From NCBI RefSeq assembly GCF_004331465.1, contig NZ_SJKB01000003.1, positions 434,001 through 498,000 on the forward strand: a DNA stretch of 64,000 nt, in the 5' to 3' direction. Position numbers and translations under genes: made by a program. Every line of letters begins with the position of its first letter. The stretch's first letter is position 1. Origin of the DNA: Kribbella pittospori. GTDB lineage: Bacteria > Actinomycetota > Actinomycetes > Propionibacteriales > Kribbellaceae. The notes beneath the pieces were generated by a model. That model was not told the origin of the DNA and made no database searches. It was given only the letters and a program-made list of their open reading frames with translations. Shown one piece after another: positions 8,866-17,433 of the stretch.

Positions 8866-9053
8866 CGGTCCCGCCCGGGACGGTCGCGGTGACCGTTGCC
8901 CTTGGCATCCATGACGACGTTCGCCACACTCCAGACGCCGACACCGGCGCCGACGGCGATCAGTAGCGGCCGGTGCGTGACGATCCCGAACACCAGCAGT
9001 CCGATGCCGATGAGCGCACGCAGGTACGGGTTGAGTCCCAGGAGTCGAAGCAT
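8862..9053 (-). CDS. Small membrane protein leading the ABC exporter operon
   Basis: A 63-aa protein with two hydrophobic segments (ALIGIGLLVFGIV and LLIAVGAGVGVWSVANVV) and a basic, hydrophilic tail. It opens with MLRLLGLNPYLRA. It is first in the exporter operon and its stop overlaps the ATPase start by 4 nt, which supports translation. Short two-helix proteins of this type occur beside ABC exporters and two-component systems in actinobacteria, but no function is known to me. It could be an exporter subunit or a membrane adaptor; this is speculation. Confidence 0.7.
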   Translation of the reverse strand: MLRLLGLNPYLRALIGIGLLVFGIVTHRPLLIAVGAGVGVWSVANVVMDAKGNGHRDRPGRDR

Positions 9054-9184
9054 GTCCAGTCCCTTGCCTTGATTGCTTGCCGCAACCAGCGTCGGCGAAC
9101 CGACGGCGCCCCGTCATCGGCGTGACTGTCGAAGTGCTGCCTCGATCGGAGGTTGGAAGGCCATCCATCCCTGGTAGGAACGCA

Positions 9185-9221
9185 GAGGCCCCTGACCGGC
9201 GTGACGCCGGCCAGGGGCCTC
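9185..9221 (-). terminator. Strong hairpin terminator
   Basis: A near-perfect inverted repeat (GAGGCCCCTG...CAGGGGCCTC with an inner CCGGCG/CGCCGG stem, one mismatch, tiny loop) lies about 20 nt after the phosphoesterase stop at 9241. There is no T-run, which is usual for actinobacterial hairpin terminators. It separates the phosphoesterase operon from the exporter operon further along the minus strand. Confidence 0.8.
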
Positions 9222-9240
9222 GAAGGTGCTACCTGTTATC

Positions 9241-12006
9241 TCAGCCGTCGGAGTCCGGGGCCGGGATGAACGAGCCTGGCACGTCCTGCGGTGCGACGAT
9301 CTTGTCCTCGCCGGGGTACGGCGTGGCCCAGTCGTGCGCCTGGTACCACGTGAAGTGGTCCATCTGCGCCGGGTTCGCGAAGTCGGCCTTGGCGTCCGGA
9401 CCGGTGAGCCGCTGCTGCGACTTCCAGTCGTTCCACGTGGCCGCCATCTCCTGCATGTCCGCCGGTACGACCGCCTTCGGCGCGGGCGCCGCGAGCGGGT
9501 TCTGCGCCGCCGGGGTGTCCAGGCCGCAGGACGGCGGGGTGCTCAGACCGCCGGTCAGCGAGGTCCGGTTGGGCAGAGCGGTGAACGGCGCGTTGTCGGG
9601 GCGCTGGGTGAACGCGTCCCGCATCGGGGTGGCCGCACTGTCCTTCTGGTTCATCGGGTGGATCCCGAGGATCTGCTCGATGGTGCGCATCATCGTGATC
9701 TGCGAGTAGTAGTGGTTGTCGACCTTGCCGTGCTGGGCCCACGGGCTGATGATCTGGATCGGCGCCCGGTGGCCGTCGATGTGGTCCAGACCGGCCTGCG
9801 AGTCGTCCTCGACGACGAAGATCGCCGAGTCCTTCCAGTACTTGCTGTGCGAGATCGTCTCGACGATCTTGCCGACTGCGAGGTCGTTGTCGGCGACCTG
9901 GGCGGCCGCGTTCGCCGGACCGCCGGTGTGGTCGCTGGACAGCCAGAACATGTTCAGGTTCGCCGGCCCGTTCTTCTCGAAGTCCTGCTTCCAGATCTGC
10001 TCCCGGTAGATGTCCGGGACGCTGGTGTCGAACTTCGGGAAGCCGTGCACCGACACGTCGTTCAGCGACGGGATCGGCGACGACGAGACCAGCGGGTACG
10101 CCGTGTCCTGCCCGGTGGCGATCATGTTCTTGGTGTCGCAGTACAGGTTCTGCCAGCTGGCGCCGGCCGGCTTGGTCAGGAACTGCTGGAACTCACCGAA
10201 GTCGCGCACGGTCTTGCCGGCCGCCTGCGCACCACTCCAGATGAAGCCGGTCTGCTGGTGGCCGAGCGCGTCGTCCTCGGTGTCGTAGCTGCGCAGGTAC
10301 TCGCCGGCCGAGGACTCGGTGTACTCCGGGTTGTCGGCCTGCATCAGCCAGTTGTGACCCTCGGCCGAGTTCGTGCCGATGTCGTAGGTGTTGTCGTAGA
10401 GCCCGAACTGCCGGGCCAGCGCGTGCTGGTTCGGGGTGACGTTCTCGCCGAACTGCGCGAGCGCCGGGTCGCCGTCGCCCTCCGGCATGTCGCCGTAGAC
10501 CTGGTCGTAGGTCCGGTTCTCCTTGACCAGCAAGAAGACGTGCTTGATCGTCGACGGCTCGCCCAGCCGCTGCGGGACCGGCACCGGCTTCTTCTTCGCC
10601 GCCTCGCCCTTGCCGTTGGCCACCTGGACCGAGCCCTTGGTCCAGCCGTTCTGCTCGAAGACCGTGGCCGTGCTGGCGCGGATGGCGTTGTCGGTCGGCA
10701 ACTTGAACCGCAGCAGGCTCGACGTGGTGTCGTGGGTGGCGTGCCCGGCGGCGGTCGTCGTACGCCGGGCGTCGATGCCCCGGGTGTTGGACACCAGTAC
10801 GTCGTCGCCGACCGTGGCGATCTCGGCCGGGAAGTAGTCCGTCGGCAGCAGACCGACGTAGCTGACCGGCTCCAGCGGGGTCGTGTACTTGTAGACGGCG
10901 ACCGCGTTGGCGCGGCCGAGCGTCACCAGCAGGTGACCGTCGTCGGTGAGCGTCACGCCGTCGGGCTCGTAGCCCACTGAGGCCTCCGGCCACGGCTGGG
11001 TCGCGACGGTCTGGACGACCTTGTTCTTGCCGGTGTCGATGATCGACACGTCGTTCGTCTGGGTGTTGGTGACGAACAGCGCCTTGCCCTTGGCGTACAG
11101 GGCGGTCGGGTGCAGACCGACGTTGATGCTGGTCGGGGCCGCGGCCGGCTTCGCCAGGTTGATGACGCTGACCGTGCCGGTCGTGGTCGCCGCGGTGACC
11201 GGGTTGGCCGGCACCGGGGTGTTGTACGAGTTGATCGTGGTCTCGCCGGGCCGCGCGGTCCGGCCGCCCTCGTTGCTGACGTACAGCTTGTCGCCGACCA
11301 TGATCAGGTCACGCGGGGCGATGCCCACCGGCCAGCTCTGGATGATGTCGCCGGTGCCCGCGTTGATCGCGACCACGCGGTTCTGGCCGTTGACCGCGGA
11401 GTACACGATCGAGCCGTCGGACGAGAACACGGCCTCGCCCACCAGCGCGTGCTTGGGCCCGTCGGCCGGGATCGACACGAACGTCGGGTTGGCGAGGCTG
11501 CCGTCCGGGTTCACCGTGAACCTGTGGTAGCCGTCGGTCTGCCCGAGCCACAGCTGCGACCCGTCGGGGGAGTACGTCGGGCCTTCCTGACCGATGTCGT
11601 TGCCCGGGATGCGCAGGTTCGCCGCGGCGTTGTTGCCGATCAGCTGCTGCACCTTCCAGTCCTTCAGGTTCACGATCGCCAGCGCCATACCGCCGTCGGT
11701 GATCGAGGCCGCGACGTGGGTGCCGTCGGGGCTGACCGAGGAGGACATGATCTTGCCGGGCTGAAGGAGGAGGCGATCCCCGATCGGCTTGAGGTACTGG
11801 TCGCTGGAGATGACCAGACCCTTGTCGGTCGTGTCACCGACTTGTTGGGTACCGAACTGTGTGGTCTGGGCCGATCCGGTACCGGCGGCGAGGACGGCGA
11901 CAACAGTGGCGCCTGCCGTGACGAGCGGTACGCGGCGGCCGATGCGTCGACCGAGAAGGCCCGAAGGCTTCTTCTCGACACGCCGGCGGAGGCGTGTTAC
12001 CTGCAT
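9241..12006 (-). CDS. Secreted beta-propeller / phosphoesterase family protein
   Basis: A 921-aa exported protein. A long, basic signal peptide (RRVPLVTAGATVVAVLAAG, cleaved near GSAQ) precedes a beta-propeller of YVTN/YncE type (about residues 60-480; motifs such as LYVSNEGG and KALFVTNTQTNDVSIIDTGK). The C-terminal half is a phosphoesterase of the acid phosphatase/phospholipase C superfamily, beginning with IKHVFLLVKENRTYDQVYGD and including FVVEDDSQAGLDHIDGHRAP. It should hydrolyse phosphate esters outside the cell; the substrate is not clear. It starts 6 nt after the ABC permease gene, so it is cotranscribed with an exporter. The propeller could bind a partner or a polymer. Confidence 0.88.
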   Translation of the reverse strand: MQVTRLRRRVEKKPSGLLGRRIGRRVPLVTAGATVVAVLAAGTGSAQTTQFGTQQVGDTTDKGLVISSDQYLKPIGDRLLLQPGKIMSSSVSPDGTHVAASITDGGMALAIVNLKDWKVQQLIGNNAAANLRIPGNDIGQEGPTYSPDGSQLWLGQTDGYHRFTVNPDGSLANPTFVSIPADGPKHALVGEAVFSSDGSIVYSAVNGQNRVVAINAGTGDIIQSWPVGIAPRDLIMVGDKLYVSNEGGRTARPGETTINSYNTPVPANPVTAATTTGTVSVINLAKPAAAPTSINVGLHPTALYAKGKALFVTNTQTNDVSIIDTGKNKVVQTVATQPWPEASVGYEPDGVTLTDDGHLLVTLGRANAVAVYKYTTPLEPVSYVGLLPTDYFPAEIATVGDDVLVSNTRGIDARRTTTAAGHATHDTTSSLLRFKLPTDNAIRASTATVFEQNGWTKGSVQVANGKGEAAKKKPVPVPQRLGEPSTIKHVFLLVKENRTYDQVYGDMPEGDGDPALAQFGENVTPNQHALARQFGLYDNTYDIGTNSAEGHNWLMQADNPEYTESSAGEYLRSYDTEDDALGHQQTGFIWSGAQAAGKTVRDFGEFQQFLTKPAGASWQNLYCDTKNMIATGQDTAYPLVSSSPIPSLNDVSVHGFPKFDTSVPDIYREQIWKQDFEKNGPANLNMFWLSSDHTGGPANAAAQVADNDLAVGKIVETISHSKYWKDSAIFVVEDDSQAGLDHIDGHRAPIQIISPWAQHGKVDNHYYSQITMMRTIEQILGIHPMNQKDSAATPMRDAFTQRPDNAPFTALPNRTSLTGGLSTPPSCGLDTPAAQNPLAAPAPKAVVPADMQEMAATWNDWKSQQRLTGPDAKADFANPAQMDHFTWYQAHDWATPYPGEDKIVAPQDVPGSFIPAPDSDG

Positions 12007-12012
12007 CTTGGG

Positions 12013-13368
12013 TTATCCCTTCGGGGTGGGTAGCAGGTCGACGTTGCCGTCGAACTGCCATAGGGGGTTGGGTGCGTCACCGATCGGCGTCCGGACCAGG
12101 AAGAAGCCGTTGACTTCCTTCGGTCCGTCGCCGTCGGCCATGAAGCGCCCATCGGCGGTGATGTCCAGTTGATAGATGGCCTGCCCGGTCGCCGCGACGT
12201 CGGGCAGATGCCACGAGACGACGCAACGCCAGTCGTTGCCGGGTCCTACCGGGTCGACCTTGCCGTCGCCCTTGGTGCACGCCGTCGAAGCCTGCAGTTG
12301 CGTTTCGGTGACGTCGGGGCGGTTGAGCTCCTTGGTCTGCACCCGGTAGAGGTGCGCGAACGCGGTCGACACGCCGGCCTCGACCTTGGCCTGCTGGATG
12401 CCGGCCGTCGCCGAGGCCGTCACCGCGGCGAGGATCGCGATGGTGACGGCGAGCAGGCCGACGAGCGGAACCAGACCGACGGTGATCGCGCGCCGGCCCG
12501 AACCGTCCGAGGTCAGGTTGGTGAAGTCGCGCCGCAGGAAGAGCAGGTACGCGAGCACAGTCGCGGTGGCCGCCCAGACCAGGCTGACGACGACGCCGAT
12601 CAGCAACGGAGCGAGTTGACCCGGGCTGGTGAACAGGCCCTTCCAGGCCGTGAAGGCGTACCCGGGCAGAGCCAGCCGTACGGCGACCGGCAGCGGCAGC
12701 ATCTGCGCCAACTGCATGGCCAGCGCGACGAGCGCGGGCAGCAGAAGACCCATCGGAGACCGGCCCAGTGCGACGGATCCGAGTAGGCCGATCGCGGCGA
12801 GGGCCAGGGTCGGGGCGATCGCACAGACCCAGGCGAGCAAGACGTTCCCGGCGGCATTGCCGGACGACAACAGGTGGCCGTCGAGGCCGACCAGCGGCTG
12901 ATTGCCGACCGCGATGAGCCCGCCGACCGCGCTGGACACGGCCAGGCCGGCCATCAGCAGCATGATGACCGTGAGGCTGGCCAGTGCCTTCGCCACGAAG
13001 ATCCGTTGCGGCGAACGGACCGCCACGAGCAGATGGCGCCAGGTCCCGAGCCGGTCCTCGGAGGCGAACACGTCTCCGGCGACCAGCGAGGTCAGCAGCG
13101 GGAGCGCCCAGTTCCCGGAGAAGCCCAGGATCACGAGCGGTCCGGCCCACCCGGTCGCATGCATCCAGCGGCCGAAGAGGGTGTCGACCGGAAGTGAGGT
13201 CTGCTGGCTGACCGCGGCGACGAACAGCGCGGGTGCGATCCAGCAGGCGACGACGATCAGGCGGATCCGCCACTGCGAGGTCAGCTTGACCAGCTCGAAC
13301 CGGTAACCGCGGGCCACCGAGACGGGATGGGCGACGGCCGGACGGGCGTCGGCGACGGTCGCGGTCAC
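12013..13368 (-). CDS. ABC transporter permease with large extracytoplasmic C-terminal part
   Basis: A 451-aa membrane protein with about six hydrophobic segments (VVACWIAPALFVAAV, VIMLLMAGLAVSSAVGG, LLIGVVVSLVWAATATVLAYLL and others) in an ABC-2/NatB-like arrangement. It has an unusual soluble tail of roughly 130 residues after the last helix, containing two Cys (STACTKG and WRCVVSWHL) that could form a disulfide outside the membrane. It is encoded between the ATPase (4-nt overlap) and the secreted phosphoesterase. The tail may contact the phosphoesterase or a lipid substrate; that is inference. Confidence 0.82.
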   Translation of the reverse strand: MTATVADARPAVAHPVSVARGYRFELVKLTSQWRIRLIVVACWIAPALFVAAVSQQTSLPVDTLFGRWMHATGWAGPLVILGFSGNWALPLLTSLVAGDVFASEDRLGTWRHLLVAVRSPQRIFVAKALASLTVIMLLMAGLAVSSAVGGLIAVGNQPLVGLDGHLLSSGNAAGNVLLAWVCAIAPTLALAAIGLLGSVALGRSPMGLLLPALVALAMQLAQMLPLPVAVRLALPGYAFTAWKGLFTSPGQLAPLLIGVVVSLVWAATATVLAYLLFLRRDFTNLTSDGSGRRAITVGLVPLVGLLAVTIAILAAVTASATAGIQQAKVEAGVSTAFAHLYRVQTKELNRPDVTETQLQASTACTKGDGKVDPVGPGNDWRCVVSWHLPDVAATGQAIYQLDITADGRFMADGDGPKEVNGFFLVRTPIGDAPNPLWQFDGNVDLLPTPKG

Positions 13369-14297
13369 TGACCGACCTCCTGCTGCTCGGTGAGGGCGAG
13401 GAACGCTGCCTCGAGGGGCGACACCACCGGCGCGAACTCCCGTACCGCGATGCCGGCATGCACCAGCCGTACGACGAGGTCGTCGAGCGCGGGCACCAGT
13501 CCACGAACAACGATGAGGTCGTCGTTCGGCGACACGGCCTCGTCGACCGTGATCCCGGCGGTGTCGGCAGCCACCTTGCGGGCTGACTCCGCATCGGACG
13601 TGACCAGGCGGTAGTCGAGTTCACCGTTCTCGGCCGCGAGCTTGCTCAGCGGTCCGGTGAAGACGATGCGTCCGGTGTTGAGAATGGTCACCTCGGAGCA
13701 CAGGGCCTCGACGTCGTCCATGCGGTGACTGGACAGGACGACGGTCGTTCCCTCGGCCGCCAGTCGGTTGAGGACACCGTGGACATGTCTCTTGCCTGCC
13801 GGGTCGAGGCCGTTGGACGGCTCGTCGAGCACGATCAGCCGCGGCTTGGTGAGCAGCGCGGCGGCCAGGCCGAGTCGCTGCCGCATGCCGAGGGAGAAGC
13901 CACGGGTCCGGTCGTCGGCGACATCGGTGAGGCCGACCTCGGCGAGGACGGCGTCGATTCCGGCTGTCTCGGTCCCGCCGCGGAGGTCGGCCAAGGCCGC
14001 GAGATTCTGCCGGGCGGTGAGTGATGGGTAAAGGCCAGGTCCGTCGACGAAGCCGGCCACACCTTCGGGCGCGGCCAGTGCGCGGCCGACCGGCGTACCC
14101 AGGATCTCGAGGCTGCCGCTGTCGGCGACGGCCAGGCCGAGCAGGAGACCGAGCAGTGTCGTTTTGCCGGCGCCGTTCGGCCCGACGAGGCCGTGGATCT
14201 GTCCCTGCGCCACGTCCAGATCGATGCCGTCGAGGGCGACGACCTCACCGAACGCCTTGGTGATCCCGCGAGCCCGGACCGCGATGAGTGCGTCCAT
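13365..14297 (-). CDS. ABC transporter ATP-binding protein
   Basis: Cytosolic ATPase of 310 aa. It shows Walker A (GPNGAGKTTLLGLLLG), a signature in the degenerate form FSLGMRQRLGLAAALL, Walker B (RLIVLDEPSNGLDPAGK) and a switch His (VLSSHRMDDVEAL). The SLGMRQR signature is normal for the bacitracin-exporter-like group. The ATG at 14297 follows a GGAAGGG ribosome site. It is first in the three-gene operon with the permease and secreted phosphoesterase. Its C-terminal 80 residues form the usual regulatory appendix of this class. Confidence 0.92.
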   Translation of the reverse strand: MDALIAVRARGITKAFGEVVALDGIDLDVAQGQIHGLVGPNGAGKTTLLGLLLGLAVADSGSLEILGTPVGRALAAPEGVAGFVDGPGLYPSLTARQNLAALADLRGGTETAGIDAVLAEVGLTDVADDRTRGFSLGMRQRLGLAAALLTKPRLIVLDEPSNGLDPAGKRHVHGVLNRLAAEGTTVVLSSHRMDDVEALCSEVTILNTGRIVFTGPLSKLAAENGELDYRLVTSDAESARKVAADTAGITVDEAVSPNDDLIVVRGLVPALDDLVVRLVHAGIAVREFAPVVSPLEAAFLALTEQQEVGQ

Positions 14298-14609
14298 GCA
14301 TCCCTTCCTTCATGACCTCAAGGAACTTAGGAAATGCAGACGACGCCCACGGGGGTCCTGAGGTTAACGGCCAGGGAACGGGCGGCGACCGATATCCATC
14401 GGTCCCAAATGTAGTGCCGAACCGGGTCGCGGGTAATTCGGTAGCGGCGCGTCGAGGGCGCTGGTAACGTCCTCGGCCTGTCTTTTCGGGTGGCTTCTCT
14501 GCACTGCGTGAAGGATCGAATCGAACCGGATGGTTCTCCGGGGCGGGACCCTGTTGATCGCCGCCAGTCCGTCGTTCGTACATCTGCCAACAGAGTCGAG
14601 GCTCTTTCG
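14298..14609. other. Divergent intergenic region with a 7-4-7 inverted repeat
   Basis: This 312-bp gap separates the ABC/phosphoesterase operon from the helicase gene. It holds a perfect inverted repeat, GACCGAT-ATCC-ATCGGTC, at 14387-14404, a candidate operator. No rifamycin-associated element of the type found before some helR genes was recognised. No small gene was supported. Confidence 0.4.
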
Positions 14610-16667
14610 ATGGTCGATTCCGCACACACCCTTGCCGGCACCGATGAACTCGAGGCCGAACGGGCCTTCCTGACCGAGGCCCGCGCCGCGCTGGCCCGCA
14701 TGTACGGCGACGTCTTCGGGCGCGAGATCCCGGTGATCGGGGGTGAGGACAACGACGAGCGCTTCACCAACGAGGCCAACCAGCGCGCGTACGAGCAGCG
14801 GACCCGGGCGCTGATCGACCTGCCCGACGTACCGCTGTTCTTCGGGCGGCTGGACTACGAGGCCGGTGCGATCGAGGAACTCGAGCGCATCTACATCGGC
14901 CGCCGGCACGTGCACGACGGCACCGGCGCACCGCTCGTCATCGACTGGCGCGCGCCGGTGTCGGTGCCGTTCTACCGCGCCACCCGCAGCGACCGGCAGC
15001 GAGTCCTGCTGCGGCGCCGGTACGGCTTCTCCGACCACGCCGAGTTGACCGGCTTCGAGGACGAGCCGCTGATCGGGACCGAAGTGGCCGACCAGGCCGA
15101 CGCGTTCCTGCGCGCCGAGATCGAGCGCCCACGCACCGGGCCGATGCGTGACATCGTGGCGACCATCCAGCCTGAGCAGGACGATCTGGTCCGTGCGGCG
15201 CTGCATCCGTCCGTCTGCGTGCAAGGCGCACCCGGCACCGGGAAGACTGCCGTCGGCCTGCACCGGGTGGCCTATCTTCTCTACACCGAACGGGAACGGC
15301 TCAGCCGCGGCGGCGTCGTGATCGTCGGACCGAACCGGTCCTTCCTCTCCTACATCCGCAAGGTTCTGCCCGCGCTGGGCGAGGTCGACGTACGGCAGAC
15401 CACCATCGACGAATGGATCAGTCAGGCCGCCGTGGCGGTCGACGAACCGGAGGCCGCGCGGGTCAAGGGCGATGCCCGGATGGCCACCGTGCTGCACCGG
15501 GCTTTGTGGTCGTACGTCGGTACGCCGACCGCCGGAGTCCTGTACAGCAAGGGATCCCGGCGCTACCGCGTGCACGAGGACGAGGTCAGGGAGATCGTGT
15601 CGTCGTTGCGCGAGTCGACCCGGTACGCGCCGGGCCGCAATGCTCTCGCCCAGCGGATCGCGCACGTCGTCCTGGTCCGGATGGAGGAGCGCGCCGAGTC
15701 GCCGGACGACCGCGTGCAGAACGCCGTGGCCCGCTCGAAGCCCGTGCGGGAGGTGCAGGATGCGGTCTGGCCGCGAGTGTTTCCCGAGCAGGTGCTGCAT
15801 CGACTGTTCTCCGATGCCGAGTTCCTCGCGCAGGCCGCCGGCGACGAGTTCAGCGAGGACGAACGCGCCGCGCTGCTGTGGACCAAGCCTGCGCGGTCCT
15901 GGAAATCCGCGAAGTGGTCGGCCGCCGACACCGTGTTGCTCGACGAACTCGAGGATTCGATCGAACGCAGCAGCGGCTCACTCGGTCACCTCGTCCTGGA
16001 CGAGGCACAAGACTTGTCGGCCATGCAGTTGCGCGCGCTCGGCCGGCGCTGCCGCACCGGTTCAGCCACTGTCCTCGGCGATCTCGCCCAGGCGACGACC
16101 GCGTGGGCCGCGGGCTCCTGGGATCGCGTCCTCGGTCACCTGGAGAAGTCCGACGCCGTGGTGGCCGAGCTCGATCGGGGCTTCCGGGTCCCGGCCCAGA
16201 TCATCGACTTCGCCGCGAGGTTGCTGCCGGACATCGCGCCCACGCTCGGCGTACCGACCGGTGTCCGGACGGTCGAGAAGGCGCTGAGCGTCATCGAGGC
16301 CGACGAGCGCTCCTTCGTGGACAAGCTGGTCGACGCCTGCAGGGCCGACCTCGGCGGCGAAGGTTCGGTCGCGCTGATCGCGGCCGACGACCAGGTCTCG
16401 GCGTTGATGGACGCGCTTGTCGCCGCGGGTCTCGAGCCTGCGCTTCTCGGCGCGGGCGAGGAGGAGATGGACGCGACGCGCCTGGTCTGCGTGCCGGCCT
16501 CCCTCGCGAAGGGTCTCGAGTTCGACGCGGTCGTGGTCGCCGAGCCGGCCCGGATCGTCGCGGCCGAACCGCGAGGCCTTCACCGTCTCTACGTCGTTCT
16601 GACCCGAGCCGTCAGCCGCCTCCACATCATCCACACCGAACCTCTGCCGGCCGCTCTCAGTCAGTAG
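14610..16667 (+). CDS. helD: HelD-like superfamily 1 helicase (RNA polymerase recycling motor)
   Basis: A 685-aa ATPase of the UvrD/HelD class that releases stalled RNA polymerase from DNA. It shows an N-terminal coiled arm (about residues 10-70), the signature LVIDWRAPVSVPFYRA, Walker A GAPGTGKT (206-213), Walker B HLVLDEAQDLSAMQ, motif III VLGDLAQATTAW, motif V KGLEFDAVVV and motif VI YVVLTRAVSRL. The frame is open further upstream, but the ATG at 14610 has GAGG 8 nt before it and starts where the coiled arm starts. Relatives in Streptomyces (HelR) protect RNA polymerase from rifamycins, so a resistance role is possible. It ends 11 nt inside the convergent hydratase gene. Confidence 0.9.
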   Translation: MVDSAHTLAGTDELEAERAFLTEARAALARMYGDVFGREIPVIGGEDNDERFTNEANQRAYEQRTRALIDLPDVPLFFGRLDYEAGAIEELERIYIGRRHVHDGTGAPLVIDWRAPVSVPFYRATRSDRQRVLLRRRYGFSDHAELTGFEDEPLIGTEVADQADAFLRAEIERPRTGPMRDIVATIQPEQDDLVRAALHPSVCVQGAPGTGKTAVGLHRVAYLLYTERERLSRGGVVIVGPNRSFLSYIRKVLPALGEVDVRQTTIDEWISQAAVAVDEPEAARVKGDARMATVLHRALWSYVGTPTAGVLYSKGSRRYRVHEDEVREIVSSLRESTRYAPGRNALAQRIAHVVLVRMEERAESPDDRVQNAVARSKPVREVQDAVWPRVFPEQVLHRLFSDAEFLAQAAGDEFSEDERAALLWTKPARSWKSAKWSAADTVLLDELEDSIERSSGSLGHLVLDEAQDLSAMQLRALGRRCRTGSATVLGDLAQATTAWAAGSWDRVLGHLEKSDAVVAELDRGFRVPAQIIDFAARLLPDIAPTLGVPTGVRTVEKALSVIEADERSFVDKLVDACRADLGGEGSVALIAADDQVSALMDALVAAGLEPALLGAGEEEMDATRLVCVPASLAKGLEFDAVVVAEPARIVAAEPRGLHRLYVVLTRAVSRLHIIHTEPLPAALSQ

Positions 16668-17433
16668 CGCTGGGGAAGGCCGGGCCACGCTTGTCGAGGA
16701 AGGCTTCGATTCCTTCCTTGGCGTCGGGCGTGCTGACCGCGGCGCGGATCGTCAGAGCCTCGCGGCGCATGGCTTCCGCAGGGGCCGGGGTCGCGGTCAT
16801 CCGGAGCAGCCGCTTGGCCACCACCTGGGCGGACCGCGAGCCGGCGAGCAGTACGCCGACCACGCGGTCCACCGCTGCCGCAAGTTCGTCGTCCGGGTGG
16901 ACCTCTGCGACGAGACCCGCGGCCCTCGCTTCCTCAGCCGTGAGGAGTGGGTTGAGGAGTGTGAGGTACAGGGATCTGTGCAGTCCGAGCGAGGCCGTGA
17001 GGAGGCTGGTGCCTCCGTCCGGGGACAGTCCGACCTTGGTGTAGGCGATCGAGAACCGTGCCGAGTCGGCGGCCAGTACGACGTCCGCCGCGGCCGCCAG
17101 GGCGACACCGGCGCCGGCGGTGACCCCGGCCACGACCGAGACGACGATCGCATTGAGATTGTGCAGTTCGCTGATCGCTCGATGCAGGGTTTCGGCGAGG
17201 TCCTCGACGTACTGTTCGCGATCGTCCGCGGCCGTGATCGCGGCCAGGTCGCCACCGACGCTGAACGCATCGCCGTCGGCCGCGAGCACCACGACGCGGA
17301 CATCGTCGACCCGGGCCTGGCGGAGTGCGCTGCCGAGTTCCTGCAAGGTGTCGAGGTCGAGCGCGTTGCGCCGCTCCGGCCGGGCCAGCGTGATGTACGC
17401 CGCCCCGCGGCTGCTGCGATAGCGGATCGTCAT
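16657..17433 (-). CDS. Enoyl-CoA hydratase/isomerase family protein
   Basis: A 258-aa crotonase-fold enzyme acting on enoyl-CoA thioesters. The N-terminal ITLARPERRNALD, the first oxyanion segment FSVGGDLAAI and the second VTAGAGVALAAAADVVLA are present. The acidic residue in SPDGGTS matches the PaaG/isomerase-type catalytic Asp. It is last in the five-gene CoA operon (4-nt overlap with the dehydrogenase gene) and would hydrate or isomerise the enoyl-CoA product. Its last 11 nt overlap the convergent helicase gene. Confidence 0.9.
   Translation of the reverse strand: MTIRYRSSRGAAYITLARPERRNALDLDTLQELGSALRQARVDDVRVVVLAADGDAFSVGGDLAAITAADDREQYVEDLAETLHRAISELHNLNAIVVSVVAGVTAGAGVALAAAADVVLAADSARFSIAYTKVGLSPDGGTSLLTASLGLHRSLYLTLLNPLLTAEEARAAGLVAEVHPDDELAAAVDRVVGVLLAGSRSAQVVAKRLLRMTATPAPAEAMRREALTIRAAVSTPDAKEGIEAFLDKRGPAFPSATD

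Noticed and set aside
14298..14609. Rifamycin-associated element before the helicase gene
   Set aside because: I looked for a long GC-rich inverted repeat of that type and found only the GACCGAT/ATCGGTC repeat.
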